From Lineus longissimus (lineage: Eukaryota > Nemertea > Pilidiophora > Heteronemertea > Lineidae): 64,000 bases of DNA. The stretch lies in NCBI RefSeq assembly GCF_910592395.1, contig NC_088326.1, positions 8,189,001-8,253,000 on the forward strand, in the 5' to 3' direction. A program made the position numbers and the translations under genes. Of this stretch, positions 23,801 to 35,929 are shown piece after piece (positions within the stretch are counted from its first letter, which is position 1; the number at the start of each line of letters is the position of its first letter). The notes beneath the pieces are model-generated. The model was not told the DNA's origin and ran no database searches. It saw only the letters and a list, made by a program, of their open reading frames with translations.

Positions 23801-25825
23801 TGGCATTGGGTACGGGAGTGGGTAGGTGATATGCCTAATATGTGAGGGCCTTATTTGGAACAGGACCTGCTGTCACTGGTCTCAATGCATTGTGCAAAAT
23901 AGCGTACTCCAATCAATCTATTGGGGGTTGCATGTAGATAGCAGCAATAAGTCCCTAAATGCAGTTCATTTCGTCTTTAACATTTAATAAAACTTCAGTA
24001 ATGTTAGAAATTTAATGTAGTTCAATCATCGTGCCCATTTAACTAATGTATATTACATTTCAACTTTGCCCGCTCCATGGGTATATGCTAGTAGTAATAA
24101 TAGCCATCCTATATCTTTTAGCGTTGTCCAATAAGAAGAAACTCCTGAAGTCCATCAACAAGCAATGCATAGAAAGGAGGATCCTGCTTGAAATGTTGAA
24201 AAAGTATGCAGGTAAGAAATTTGCACACGTGTCATCGGACATTGTGTACTGACCATGTTTTTCAGGACATTTTATTCTGCCTAGAAGCGTCATTTACATT
24301 TGCCCTGTTTTACTTTTAGAAATAGATGCTGGTTTAGAATGAGGCCTACCCCATCAAAATTAATTGGTCATTATTCCCACTTGCATCTGAATAATTTCCT
24401 GTGGCAAAAGCTATATTTTCCTGTTTTATTCATGCCATGTTTGCTGAAATAGAAACTTGGCTGTGATTGTTAGTGGCACCCATACTGCATGCAATAAGCC
24501 ATGATTTTAGCAGTGAATCACGTACATGTAATATGACAATGGATTTGGAATCTGACATTACATAATACATTTGTGTTTGATAAGAGGGTTGGGTAATTTT
24601 GTTCTCTGGATTTCATTATTTTACTAATTGTGTGAACGAAGTGTACATGAACTGTTTGTTAAAGTGTTCCTTTTTTTTACAGATGGCCAGGCTATTGCAA
24701 TCCGGGTGCAGAAAAGCTTGAATAAAACCAACCGGCAGGTGAAGAAGTTGGTCATGACTTAAAACGAGAAAGAAGCAGATGCCAACCTGCCAGATACAAT
24801 TGTGTACGAAAATGCATTGCAGGGTCAATACATTGGAGAAGAGGAAAGTGAAGATGCAAGTGGTGTTAATATTCCTGCCACTTTAAAAAGACAAGCTATT
24901 GAACTTCTATGTCTTAGTAACCGAGCAATGGAGGAAAAGGATTTACTCCAGAAAGAAATTGTCAACGTTGCAAAATGGTTTGAAAAACAACACGATATTC
25001 TTGCAAAGTCCATTGCAGTACTGCCCGAATCCTCGGCTGGGCAAATGTCCCTTCTCATAGGAAAAGCTGTTTCCATTGAGCTGGAGCAGTTACGTTTCTT
25101 CGAAATTTGTGGACACCTTGCAGATATACACACACCAGGCAGCACATTTTTGCAATCAATTAGTAAGCAGCCATCCAGAATTGATGTTGCTGCTGAGTTA
25201 GGTCTTACTATTGAGGAACTGGGTCAGATTGTGGAAGAGGTTCAATGCATGGATGAACAAGACATTGGAGAATTAGAAGATGACGATGAGGATCAATATC
25301 AGGACTGTTAACCCTTTTGCTCCCACAGGGTTTTGGAAAAATACCATACTCCAATCCCGCACCCGGTTGGAAATGTTTAGCCTGAACCCTAACCCCAGTA
25401 TCATCATATCATTCATATCATTACCGGCGTCGTAACCATCTTACCATATTTTGGCTGCAGGTTATTGCTATTCATGAATTGTAGCTTGGTTGTTCACAAG
25501 TAAGTAGCCTACTACTGGCAGTGCTACAAACTGCCAAAGCCATGGTTGGAATTTGACCTTTAAAAGGACATAGTTTTTTCGTCAAATATATAATGATGCC
25601 AAATACAATGTTGTAATAATTCATATTCATCTCCTTGGGGAGATTGTCGATGGTTTTGTCTTTTTTGCATCAATGTACTTTCTGCATTTGTTTTATAAAC
25701 ATGACGAAGGTTTGTGTACACAGTGAATATTTAATAAAAACTATTTTCTTATTTTTATGTGATGCATTATCAGTTACAACCACCCCCTTTGTTCTGTCAT
25801 TATTTACGCAGTGATATGCTGACAA

Positions 25826-27449
25826 TATCAATCATATTCGTCCGACTTATTTTGGTGGCCTATCTGTTGTCCTTGCTCAAGGATGCGATAATAATGGCAT
25901 GCCAAGTAAGATCGGATGACTTCATTGTGAGCCAGTTGCTTTCACTTATCAATGCTATTCGTCCGACTTATTTTGGTGGCCTATCTGTTGTCATTGCTCA
26001 AGGATGCGATAATAACGGCATGCCAGGTAAGATTGGATGACTTCATTGTGAGCCAGTTGCTTTCACTTATCAATGGTATTCGTCCGACTTATTTTGGTGG
26101 CCTTTCTGTTGTCCTTGCTCAAGGATGCGATAATAACGGCATGCCAAGTAAGATCGGATGACTTCATTGTGAGCCAGTTGCTTTCACTTATCAATGGTAT
26201 TCGTCCGACTTATTTTGGTGGCCTTTCTGTTGTCCTTGCTCAAGGATGCGATAATAACGGCATGCCAGGTAAGATCGGATGACTTCATTGTGAGCCAGTT
26301 GCTTTCACTTATCAATCATATTCGTCCCACTTATTTTGGTGGCCTATCTGTTGTCCTTGCTCAAGGATGCGATAATAACGGCATGCCAGGTAAGATCGGA
26401 TGACTTCATTGTGAGCCAGTTGCTTTCACTTATCAATCGTATTCGTCCGACTTATTTTGGTGGCCTTTCTGTTGTCCTTGCTCAAGGATGCGATAATAAC
26501 GGCATGCCAAGTAAGATCGGATGACTTCATTGTGAGCCAGTTGCTTTCACTTATCAATGGTATTCGTCCAACTTATTTTGGTGGCCTATCTGTTGTCCTT
26601 GCTCAAGGATGCGATAATAACGGCATACCAGGTAAGATCGGATGACTTCATTGTGAGCCAGTTGCTTTCACTTATCAATGGTATTCGTTCGACTTATTTT
26701 GGTGGCCTATCTGTTGTCATTGCTCAAGGATGCGATAATAACGGCATGCCAAGTAAGATCGGATGACTTCATTGTGAGCCAGTTGCTTTCACTTATCAAT
26801 GGTATTCGTCCGACTTATTTTGGTGGCCTATCTGTTGTCCTTGCTCAAGGATGCGATAATAACGGCATGGCAAGTAAGATCGGATGACTTCATTGTGAGC
26901 CAGTTGCTTTCACTTATCAATGGTATTCGTCCGACTTATTTTGGTGGCCTATCTGTTGTCCTTGCTCAAGGATGCGATAATAACGGCATGCCAGGTAAGA
27001 TCGGATGACTTCATTGTGAGCCAGTTGCTTTCACTTATCAATGGTATTCATCCGACCCTTTTTGGTGGCCTATCTGTTGTCATTGCTCAAGGATGCGATA
27101 ATAACGGCATGCCAGGTAAGATCGGATGACTTCATTGTGAGCCAGTTGCTTTCACTTATCAATGGTATTCATCTGACCCTTTTTGGTGGCCTATCTGTTG
27201 TCATTGCTCAAGGATGCGATAATAACGGCATGCCAGGTAAGATCGGATGACTTCATTGTGAGCCAGTTGCTTTCACTTATCATTGGCCGGTATTCGTCCG
27301 ACTTATTTTGGTGGCCTATCTGTTTTCCTTGCTCAAGGATGCGATAATAACGGCATGCCAGGTAAGATCGGATGACTTCATTGTGAGCAAGTTGCTTTCA
27401 CTTATCAATGGTATTCGTCCGACTTATTTTGGTGGCCTATCTGTTGTCC
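25826..27449. repeat. Tandem array of 121-bp units, about 13.5 copies
   Basis: ATTCGTCCGACTTATTTTGG recurs every 121 bp from 25838 through 26927. The next copies (27048, 27169) read ATTCATCC or ATTCATCTG, one copy has a 4-bp insertion near 27284, and the last is truncated after CTGTTGTCC. Every complete unit contains a splice-donor-like AGGTAAGAT or AAGTAAGAT and the phrase TTGTGAGCCAGTTGCTTTC. Because 121 is not a multiple of three, each unit yields a similar 60-70-residue frame that always ends in the next unit; these are artefacts of the repeat, not genes. It lies 500 bp downstream of the KDZ gene end. Confidence 0.9.
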
Positions 27450-30400
27450 GGACAAACACACTCGCACTTTCTCAAAATCACACGCTCATTAATCATTTAA
27501 AGGCATATGCCGTTCGTTAAAAAGTTTGATTTTGGCAAATTTCCAATTGCGGAAATACGTACTGAATTAAAACTTCAGCATTACTGTTGAGCCATTTCCA
27601 TAATGCCTCGCGTGCGTCGTCTGCCATATCCTCCCCACGAAGAGGGCAGGCCCGATGATAACCTGAAGTCAGTGAAGATGTTTTGAGTAGACTGATCTGC
27701 AAACACCATAAATACCAAGTTTCAGCAAATTCGTACGCAAAATAACTGCACTACGGCACTGTGTACAAGTGGATTTCTATTTAATCGGACCACAATTAAA
27801 TCGAACGGTCTACCCCTTTAAAAGCACCCTAACCTTTTCAGATGGACAGGATGGATCATCGATAAGCACTTAAGGCTATTCCGTTATTTTATTCCGACAT
27901 TCAACCGTCCTTCTTCGCTCAAAATATGGCCACTTGGGCAAAGAGAATATACCGCCGCCATGATGCATGAAGATGAATGTACGTGCGATTGTCGAAACAC
28001 GGCCCATAAAACCCGTTCAAAAGCATCTTTTTACTTGTCCGATTGTGCCATAAATCAATAGAGTTCTAGGAAAAAAAGTTTCTGAGTTATTCTGAAATTG
28101 TCAGGGCTTTATTCACTATATTTCGTGAGTTATCCTGCAAAGTAGATGCGGAGAGAGAGAGAGAAACATAATTCAGTAAAATCATAGAAGACTCCCGCCC
28201 AACACATTTTTGGGGACTGAAAAAAGCAAACCCTTTGATGAGTTGTAAGAAATCTTTCAGAAAAAGTACCCCCTTTTCTTGTTTTCTCGGGAATTTGACA
28301 CCCTAGATTTGACCCCCTTCCCCTAGAAAATTGGAACACGCACGCGGCCCCCTAAGCTATCTGACTTGGGGCGGGGGGGGGGGGGGGGCTTAGCTTGCCC
28401 TGGCATAGACTCCAGGCACAAGGAACCTCGGTTTTAAGTCTCATTCGAAGGACTGTGAAGAGCCAGGAATTTTAGTTCATTGAAAGCCACCTGGCCACGC
28501 CGGTTAATCCAGACATACGATCCTGCGTGGTGGCTAGCAGTGTTAACCACTATACTAAGCCATCGCCATGAGGCTCCTTGCTCCGAGGTTCAAAACGCCT
28601 GGCTAAGGGTCAGTTAGGGGGTACCATCGGCTGCGTTTCACGTCCATAGACTAAAAAAACACCACATGTTTTGGAAATAGAGTTTGGTAACATTCTGTAT
28701 TTGAATTCTTTGGGCAAAATATCGTTTGTGGCAGAGGTTGTTCGTGGCCTAATGGTACCAAGTGTAGTGCAGTTGTTCACCAGGGTCGACACCTAGCCAA
28801 CCGGGTACTAGCCAACAAAGTCGCTATTAGGGCCTACCTAATATATCAAAAGACGGTCTTTTTCGCTAAACAAACAACTTTATAATCCAGCTGCCGTATC
28901 AATAAAATTACTGCCTTTAGATACGACAGGAAGTAAACAATAGTGAGCACTAGTGCTGCCGTACCTTTTGTCAATGGAATTTTGGGATACGGCTGCCGTA
29001 CCTTTATCAAGTTCCTACTCCACATCTCAATATTTCTATTAAAATCTGTTTCTTGGGCTTTCATTACACTACGGATGTAGTGATAGGCCTACGGCCTCGT
29101 CTAGGTGACCAAATTTAATACAATTTTTTTTGGAGTGTTTTGCACTTTTATTACAGGCCGGGTATAGGGATGGGGATAAGTCTGTCTCCACGGAGTTGGC
29201 AGCGGCATATCAAAGGACTTCAGCCACACGCCAAGTAATAAGGCACTTATACCAATTAGTGGCAGCAGTAAACAACACCAGCGCTGGCCTAGTTTGTGCC
29301 TTTGTACAACTGGTTTTTTGTCTTTTGCATGCATTTTCTCTGTTGACTGCATTCAGATCTCCTGGATGATCTGACGTCAGCATTCTTTGCATTGTAGCAT
29401 TTTTTTCTTCTACACGCGCTTCTGCCAAAATGTGGACTGAGATAACGAGTACTAGACTGATGAGGTCATCTGCACTACTCTGATGCCACTGCGAAGTTCG
29501 ATATCCTTATGGCCTCGCACGCCGCCGCAAACTCCGAGGAGACAGACTTCCCCTGACTAAAAACAGGTCGGTGTTCAATGGAATTTGGTCGAATTCGTCA
29601 TATATATATACTGTGGAGACGCTATTAAGGTGGTAAGTACCCATCAATTCCCAATTTTTTCAAAAATCAAACTTCTGAGATGGCCCTGTTTATTTGGTTC
29701 TGCCACCTGTACTCTTTGAGATAAACTAAACTTGAAGCTTGTCTGATTAGTAGTTTTCGAGTAATAAATTAAAATATACAGCAAGATCATTCAAAATCCT
29801 AACCGGAAGTGGCATTTAAACAACCGGAAGTTGGCTTTAAAGAGCCTATTACGCAGATATTATCGCCGTTTTCCCCCTGATTTTTTTGCAGTATTATTGT
29901 CAGTGTTATTGTTATTGTTAGTGACATAAGCGACTCACAAAGATTGCTCAAAAATATTCGATTTTCGATTTGCAAAATGGCAAAGTTTAGGTCCTTGAAG
30001 AGAAAAAAGAGAGTTGGAAAGTTTAGAGGTACAAGTTCTACATCTGTAGATGGTATAAATGCAGGCATGAGAGTTTTCCGTTTTTTTGACGGAATTCCGT
30101 ATTTTTTAAGGCCAAAAAGTTGGGTCCTGGGGTTCGTGCAAATCTGCAATAAAAATCATAGGGGGTAAGGGTAGGGTGAGGTCTTATATTTTGCCAATTG
30201 CCCGACAGCAGTGGCTTTCTCATGAGTTTTTGGCGCGAAATAATGCCCCGAAGTCGAGTCACCACGCCTCGCGCCATGCGTAAAGTCGCATTCCAATCGT
30301 CCCATCCGAGCCCAGACGGACTTTCACGACTGCCTATTTTGTTTCCCGAAGCAGCCAACAGCCAATGAAATCAAAGCCCGCCAATAATATCTACGCCCCA

Positions 30401-30555
30401 TTATAGTAACGTGACCTTATTTGGAATTAACATGCGATCAACACGTCCAGAGTAGTTCCTTGTTCTGAAGCTAGATGGCGTAGGCGTATCCAGTAATAAA
30501 TTATAGCGCCTCGTGGCCATTTTTCAGCTCTTTTGTGTTCTTACGGCAGCTAACA
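27450..30555. other. Intergenic, repeat-rich, no supported gene
   Basis: Contents: a poly-G tract at about 28371-28389, a GAGAGA run near 28150, a tRNA-SINE-like block (28388-28608), three scattered copies of CTGCCGTA(C/T) near 28893-29002, and several short open frames without domains. A minus-strand frame at 27700-27580 (LRGEDMADDAREALWKW) looks protein-like and follows a possible TTCAG acceptor, but I do not recognise it. Confidence 0.4.
28388..28608 (-). mobile_element. Candidate tRNA-derived SINE
   Basis: On the minus strand the segment reads GGCTTAGTATAGTGGTTAAC, very like the A-box region of a tRNA (compare GTGGTCTAGTGGTTA of tRNA-Glu), followed about 30 bp later by GGATCGTATGTC, a possible degenerate B box. 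Further along are GAATGAGACTTAAAACCGAG and AAGGAACCTCGG-type phrases that I associate with dispersed invertebrate repeats. The ends and target duplication were not found. Confidence 0.4.
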
Positions 30556-33500
30556 ATGCATAAATTTGTTGCTGCTGGTGGGTGTTTGAAAGCATTGGAA
30601 GCTGGAGTAAAGAACAAGTTTCAATGGCGATGGCAAGATGAGATCGTAGAGGTGACATCACTAGGAGGAACAAGACTCAAGGGAAAGGTCGGGGACGCGA
30701 TTAGTAAGGTGGAAATAGCTGGGAAAGTGATGTGCACGTGGTGTAATGACTTGATTAACTATGGTCCTGGTGGTAAGAAGGTGAGTACCGGTAATGGAAA
30801 ATTAAACTATAATGAATGTTCGTGTGTCTCTTTAAAAATAGGCCTACAAACATCTGACATTATTCTGACAAGTTTAGATGAAAGTAGAGTGTACCAGTTG
30901 CTACTCTTCCACGTGGCCGTCGTCATCGACGATGTTTTGGCGCCAAAATGAACTACTCAGTATGTATGTCAAAAGGCAGTGACTAAGCCTAATTCTTTTT
31001 TTCAGGCAATAAAAAATCATATCATGTCAAAGAAACATGTCAAAAGGTGGCTTGATAGAGTTTCCAACTATACCCTTGGGTCTGTGGTGACTACTCCTGG
31101 TGGAACTTCTGGTGCCAGCACGTCAGCATCTGCAGATGTAAATCCTGCTGTCCCTGTACTAGCTGATCAGCGGCAGCCTGTCCCTTTAGCTGATAGAATT
31201 GCTCAACAGGAGGTGAGTTCTGTTCATCAGTCTGAGTGCCATGAGCTTTTGAAATAATTATTGTCACCATCTTAATTTTGTCCATGTGTTTTGTATTATT
31301 TGTGATTACGTGTATGTTAATGTAATGCTCCGTTTGGAGGTTTTATGCAATAAATTATTATTATTATTATTATAAGTAAGACTCACTATCTTCAATTCTC
31401 AGCCTCATGGTGACACCTAGCCTAACTTTTGATAGAGCATCAATATAATGTAGTCAGTAGTGACAAGATGATGATTCCAATATATTATTTGAAAATCGTT
31501 TAAATTTTTTTCAGGCCTTGGTTCTTGGAGTTGTGGCCGAACACTCCATGCCATTTACCCAGGCACCATTGATGATAAAGGTTGCTCAGGAACTTGCTCG
31601 TGACCAGAAAGCCCTTTCTCACCTGAAAATGGATAGAACAACTGCAAGCTATAAAATGCGCATGGGGCTTGGCCAGTCTATGCTTGAGGATACGATTGAG
31701 AAAATCAGGAAAGAAAAGTTCTCGATGAACATGGACGAGTCCACTAGCGAAAACCTGAAGAAAGTGATGGAAGTTCTTGTTAGCTTTTATGATAATACTG
31801 CTGAATCAGTTGTCGTTGAACACCTTGCCAGTCTTGATATTTCCCATTCGGGTGCAGCACCCTTGTTTGGGGATGTGTGTGACCTATTTCAACGACATGA
31901 ACTGCCTTGGAACAATCTTGTGTCTGTCCTACTGGACAGTTGTAATGTGATGCGGGGGTCAAAAAGTGGACTGGAAACTAGGCTTAGGCAAGGAAGAGCA
32001 CCACATTTGTTAGATATTGACGGGGACTCGTGTCACCATGTAAATAATTGTGCAAAGGTATTCTGCAAACCGTTTGAAGGTTATGTAGAGAAGTTGCATT
32101 CAGATATTCATACAGATTTTAAATGGTCTCAGGACCTGGTAGATATACTGAAAGAGATCTGTTTGGTATTGGGGATAAAGTTCACCATGCCCGAAAGATT
32201 TGTAAACCATCGCTGGCTGTCATGTTATGATGTCAGCCTTGGCAACATTCGGTTGTTTGATTGTTACAGGTTGATGTACTATGGTTTCTTGTCTAAAGCT
32301 GACATGGTTACATACAGCAATGTGTTAGATGAGATATTTACCAAGTATGAGGTGAGTGATACTGCAAGAAAGCAGATTAGGAAACTTCATGGGGTGTTAG
32401 GAGCGAAGAACATGACCAAGGAAGGTACTGACCGTAAGAAGAGAATTGTAGAGAAAGTTATTTTCAAGGAGAGGCTAACTCTGCTTATTCTCAATTTCTA
32501 CATTTCAGCTCTAGCAATGTTGAAGGAATATGTATGTCTCTTTCAGCTCAAAGAACCAATGCTCCATAAAATTCATGATCAGCAAGAGGCACTAGTAAGG
32601 AAATTCCTGTCCTGTTTTTGCAAACCTGAGACGGTGTCCAGTTTATCCTTAAAGGATATTTTGAAGCTTGACTTTTCAAGGACTGACCTCTATCTTCCTA
32701 GGAAGGAGATGTACATAGGACATGCCCAATCCATAGTTGACAAGTTTCAAAGGATTAGGAAGAATGATAAGGATGTTGTGTCCTTCTTCCAAGCAGTTGA
32801 GACTGCATACAGTACGTGTGCCACTTACATGGTTAAGAAACTTCCAATCAACAGTGTCACTTTGAAAACACTATCAGCTGTAGATCCACTCGCCCGGGGC
32901 CATTCTAATACCCTCCGCTTCATGAAGAAACTGCCAGCTCTGTTCCCTACTGTGGACATTGATGAAAACATTTTCACGCTTGAGTTGCACCAGTATCAAG
33001 TTGATTTGTCGCTACCAAATGCAGTTGATCCTGCTGGCACCGCAGTGCGTTTGGACAAGTGGTGGAGTCAGGTATTCAAATCCGAAAACTACCCTGAGCT
33101 CACAAAGGTTATGAAAGCTGTGCTTAGTATCTTCCATGGGCCGGCTGTGGAGAGTGCCTTCAACGTCATGGGTGATATCATTGACGAGCGAAAGTGCAGA
33201 ACGAACATAGCCACATATGAATCAATCCAGACAGTAAAATACAAACTCAGATCTAGTGGTAAAAGTGCTATTCAGTATTTTCACAGGCCTGACAAATTGC
33301 ACTCTCCTGTCAATGGCCGCATTTGCAAGGGAGTCCGACATGCCTATGGGCGTTACAAGGCTGAACTGGATGGGCAAGCCAAAATGAGGAAGGCTATGCA
33401 AAAGAAGCTTGATGTCCAAAAGAAAAAAGTCCTCAGCAAGACAAAGGCCAAAATCTTGATGACAACTGCAGAAAAGGAATGCTTTCGCGGGCATGAAGCA

Positions 33501-33566
33501 AAGTTAAAGAGGCTTGAAAGACTTCAGAAACTGTCCCAGAAGATGACCAATGCGAAGAAAAAGTAA
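30556..33566 (+). CDS. hAT-type transposase gene 2, intact, 827 aa
   Basis: Three exons, 30556-30780, 31006-31212 and 31515-33566, join in phase 0 at both GT-AG introns with no stop. A BED-like zinc finger is split by the first intron (C60, C63, H80, H86). Exon 3 holds the RNase H-like core: SMNMDESTS (D near residue 218), LLDSCNVMRGSKSGLE (D near 285), CHHVNNCAK and FVNHRWLS, and the hAT C-terminal block SIFHGPAVESAFNVMGDIID. The tail is strongly basic and helical (lysine-rich, residues about 740-827). The start is the ATG after GCAGCTAACA; no upstream ATG fits the frame. A polyadenylation signal AATAAA lies at 33909-33914. Terminal inverted repeats were not identified, so a domesticated host gene is an alternative to a live transposon. 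Confidence 0.75.
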
Positions 33567-34590
33567 CCATTGTTTTATTCCCCTCCCCCTTGTCCTTTGT
33601 CTACTCTTACTGTGGGATGACCTCACTATAGTTGAATCCAGTCAGTTAAGTTTTTCCAATCCTGCTGTATTATTTGGTCATTGTGTTAGCCAAGGAAGTG
33701 TGCACTAACTTCCTCTTGTCCCTCCAGTCCTGCCTCAACATGTAGGCTACTGGCAGTGGTATATGTGGGGACAGATCAGGGTAGGGTATACAGCTGATTT
33801 GGTCTTGGAGGTATTTCAATTAACAAATTATTTGTTAATAATACCTCCCTGTTTTTGTTGTATCTTGTAGGAATTATAGGTTGTATGTAATTCTGATGTC
33901 TGAGTTTGAATAAATGTTGGTTTAAGTGAAATGTCATCTTGTCACTTTTAGTATTTTTTACATGCAAAGGCCCTAAACTTCCTTATGATTCAATTACTTC
34001 TGCTGGAATATAATACTTCAAATGACTCCATAGACAATTGAAAATTAATTAAATCTGGCAGAACAGTAGGAGCCTAACCCAAGAAGCCTATGACCTCAGA
34101 TGCCTGGAAATGGCGTCTTTTATCCTCCACTTTAAAAAAAAATCGATTTTTAAAATCCGTCAACGCTTTCTATCTCTGTGCCGATTGTGAAAAAATAGAC
34201 CAACTTCTGCGTCCAAAACCACCCTTATACGATATTCGGACGACTAAAAGAGGTAAGTGGACGTGTTAAGCACATTTTTATCTTCAAAATAGCGAAGTTT
34301 CATGATGATCTGTAGCTCCGAAGGCATGCTCCTTGCTGTCGAAATCTCCGGTTGCCAGATCGTCGAGGTGTCATGACGGCCAAAATTTCTCGAAATTGCT
34401 GCCTATTCATGGCTCGATTAAACTTATGTACACTGCATCATCTATAATAATTATACGTTATAATACTTTAAAAACAACTAAGGATTACTAAAATTAATGT
34501 TTTATGATTTAAATTATAACTGCATAGTCGATGATTGCTGATAATCCGAACCAACTTTCTCGAGGTTGATATGCTACGCTACGACGATTT
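33567..34590. other. 3' flank of hAT gene 2 and spacer
   Basis: No exon was found. The AATAAA at 33909 probably serves the gene upstream. From about 34130 the composition changes, which may mark the left end of element B, but no terminal repeat was identified. Confidence 0.4.
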
Positions 34591-34640
34591 GGTCACGTGA
34601 CCTATTTCACGCCATCCCATTGGTCAGGGCACTTTGTTTA
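34591..34640 (+). promoter_or_regulatory. GGTCACGTGACC block upstream of element B
   Basis: The 12-bp palindrome at 34591-34602 is followed by CATTGGT and TTTGTTTACAAACA. The same order and similar spacing occur at 2222-2290 in front of element A. The ATG of the putative first exon of element B lies about 315 bp downstream, compared with about 280 bp in element A. Confidence 0.45.
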
Positions 34641-34916
34641 CAAACATCACACCACGTGTTTTTGATGTTTTGATGCCAAATAATCAATTTTCATTTGATT
34701 TAAATGCTGTTTCACCTTATTTTTTATCATTGTAGCCTTTAAAAAATGACCATTAATTTACTTTGCACCTGCATCCACTGTTAACATGGTTAAATAATCT
34801 GATATGAGGAAAAAAACCTTGGTTATATTGTTATTTGTATCTTTGGCTTCCAACCAAGTAATTTTTTTCTAATTTTCTAAATATATTGTTTTCTTTCTTT
34901 ATTTCAGGATGTAAAG

Positions 34917-35158
34917 ATGCCTCCTAAGAAACCGTGTTGAGTGATAAATCCCAATGCTAAACCAGGAATTGCGAAGCAGTTCCAACTTGACAACTTTTCA
35001 AGGCCTACCCTTCATGCTGATGATTTTCTCAATGGACATGTGCTGCACCTATATGTTTCATGTGAGAACAGTCGTGCTTTGACAGAAAAAAACTGCGTTC
35101 ATATATTCCTTCCGAGCAACAAGATTCTGTCGATCCTCGTCATCTCGTGGCTGAAATA
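34917..35158 (+). pseudogene. Putative 5' exon of element B
   Basis: After an acceptor-like ATTTCAG the frame starts MPPKKPC at 34917, meets a TGA at 34938-34940, and continues INPNAKPGIAKQFQ, LHADDFLNGHVLHLYV and CENSRALTEK. A one-base shift near 35090 then opens LRSYIPSEQQDSVDPRHLV up to the junction with repeat R at 35162. The next coding sequence beyond the repeat is element B at 40351. The shared upstream block and gene order support one gene split by a later insertion. This is inference, since no intact copy is available for comparison. Confidence 0.4.
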
Positions 35159-35929
35159 AACGAAACGGCCAGGGGCCATTGTGCTCACCGTATACATCTT
35201 TTAGTAGGCAGGATCATGCTTAGTTTAGAGGTGAATATGGTGAACACAATCGGGCATGAAGACTTTTTTTAGATGTGTATTGATGTCAAGTAATAAGACA
35301 GGGCAGTATATATAAGTTTATGATCCAACCAATAATTGTCTATGACATCAACAAGATCAATATCGTGTGATTGCTAAGAGTCCCTGCAATAAAAAATTCA
35401 TCGAAAAAAAGTCAATAATAAGCAAGATATTGCACGTCCTACTTTTTCAGTTTTGACCCCCCTGGTGGCCAAATCAAGAATCAGATGAGGCCAAAATTCG
35501 GTGTCAGAGATTATCTGATGTAGGGGGTTACATGTACCAACTTTCAAGTTCATAGCTTCAGCAGGTAAGAAACGTGCCATAGTTACACTCTAATGGCCAA
35601 TTTACGCCATTTGACCTATGTGACCTAGAAAAGGAGGTCAAATCCAAAAATCGTAGGACATGTTGTGTATCCTTGCTAGAAGTCCCTGCCATAAAAATTT
35701 TATCGAAAACAATTCACTCAAATAAGCAAGATATTGCACTTCTTCCTTTTTCCATTATGGCCCCCTGGTGGCCGAATAAAGGCCCGTGCACACCAAAACC
35801 GCGCGTCGACCGCGGCGGAAAACGCGGCGGTTTCCGCCTGCAGACAGGGGTCACACAGGGGTTACACCAGCGCGCGAAACGATGCGCGAGGCGCGCTTTT
35901 CTACGCGGGAAATTCGTCCATTTGCCAAG

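Larger units (their letters stand above)
10299..25311 (+). pseudogene. KDZ (Kyakuja-Dileera-Zisupton) transposase, C-terminal part, split by insertions
   Basis: Eight exons fit: 10299-10435, 15735-15840, 16029-16112, 21615-21795, 22356-22446, 22897-22968, 24122-24211 and 24683-25311. All have GT-AG borders, and phases agree except at the damaged fifth exon. The joined protein shows VFGAACRHEMP, GERLAYPVYMLQQL across the first junction, FYIMYDIACMLEAHLK, PIFHCYGHQFSC and GIGLTDGETMERLWSYLRS, the conserved C/H, YDIAC and DGE-ERLW blocks of KDZ transposases. The C terminus is helical and acidic. Exon 5 carries a one-base insertion, which creates the TAA at 22436-22438 and explains its off-by-one length. 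Exon 8 has an in-frame TAA at 24759-24761. The N-terminal exons were not found. A hAT element occupies the first intron shown and a LINE the third. Confidence 0.8.

Noticed and set aside
25826-27449. The regular 121-bp array as a CRISPR array or as a row of small genes
   Set aside because: The whole 121-bp unit is repeated with no variable spacers, and the similar 60-70-residue frames all terminate at the next unit because 121 is not a multiple of three.
35786-35929. Upstream extension of the Harbinger 1 transposase frame
   Set aside because: It would translate the terminal inverted repeat; the first ATG at 35930 matches the family start better.
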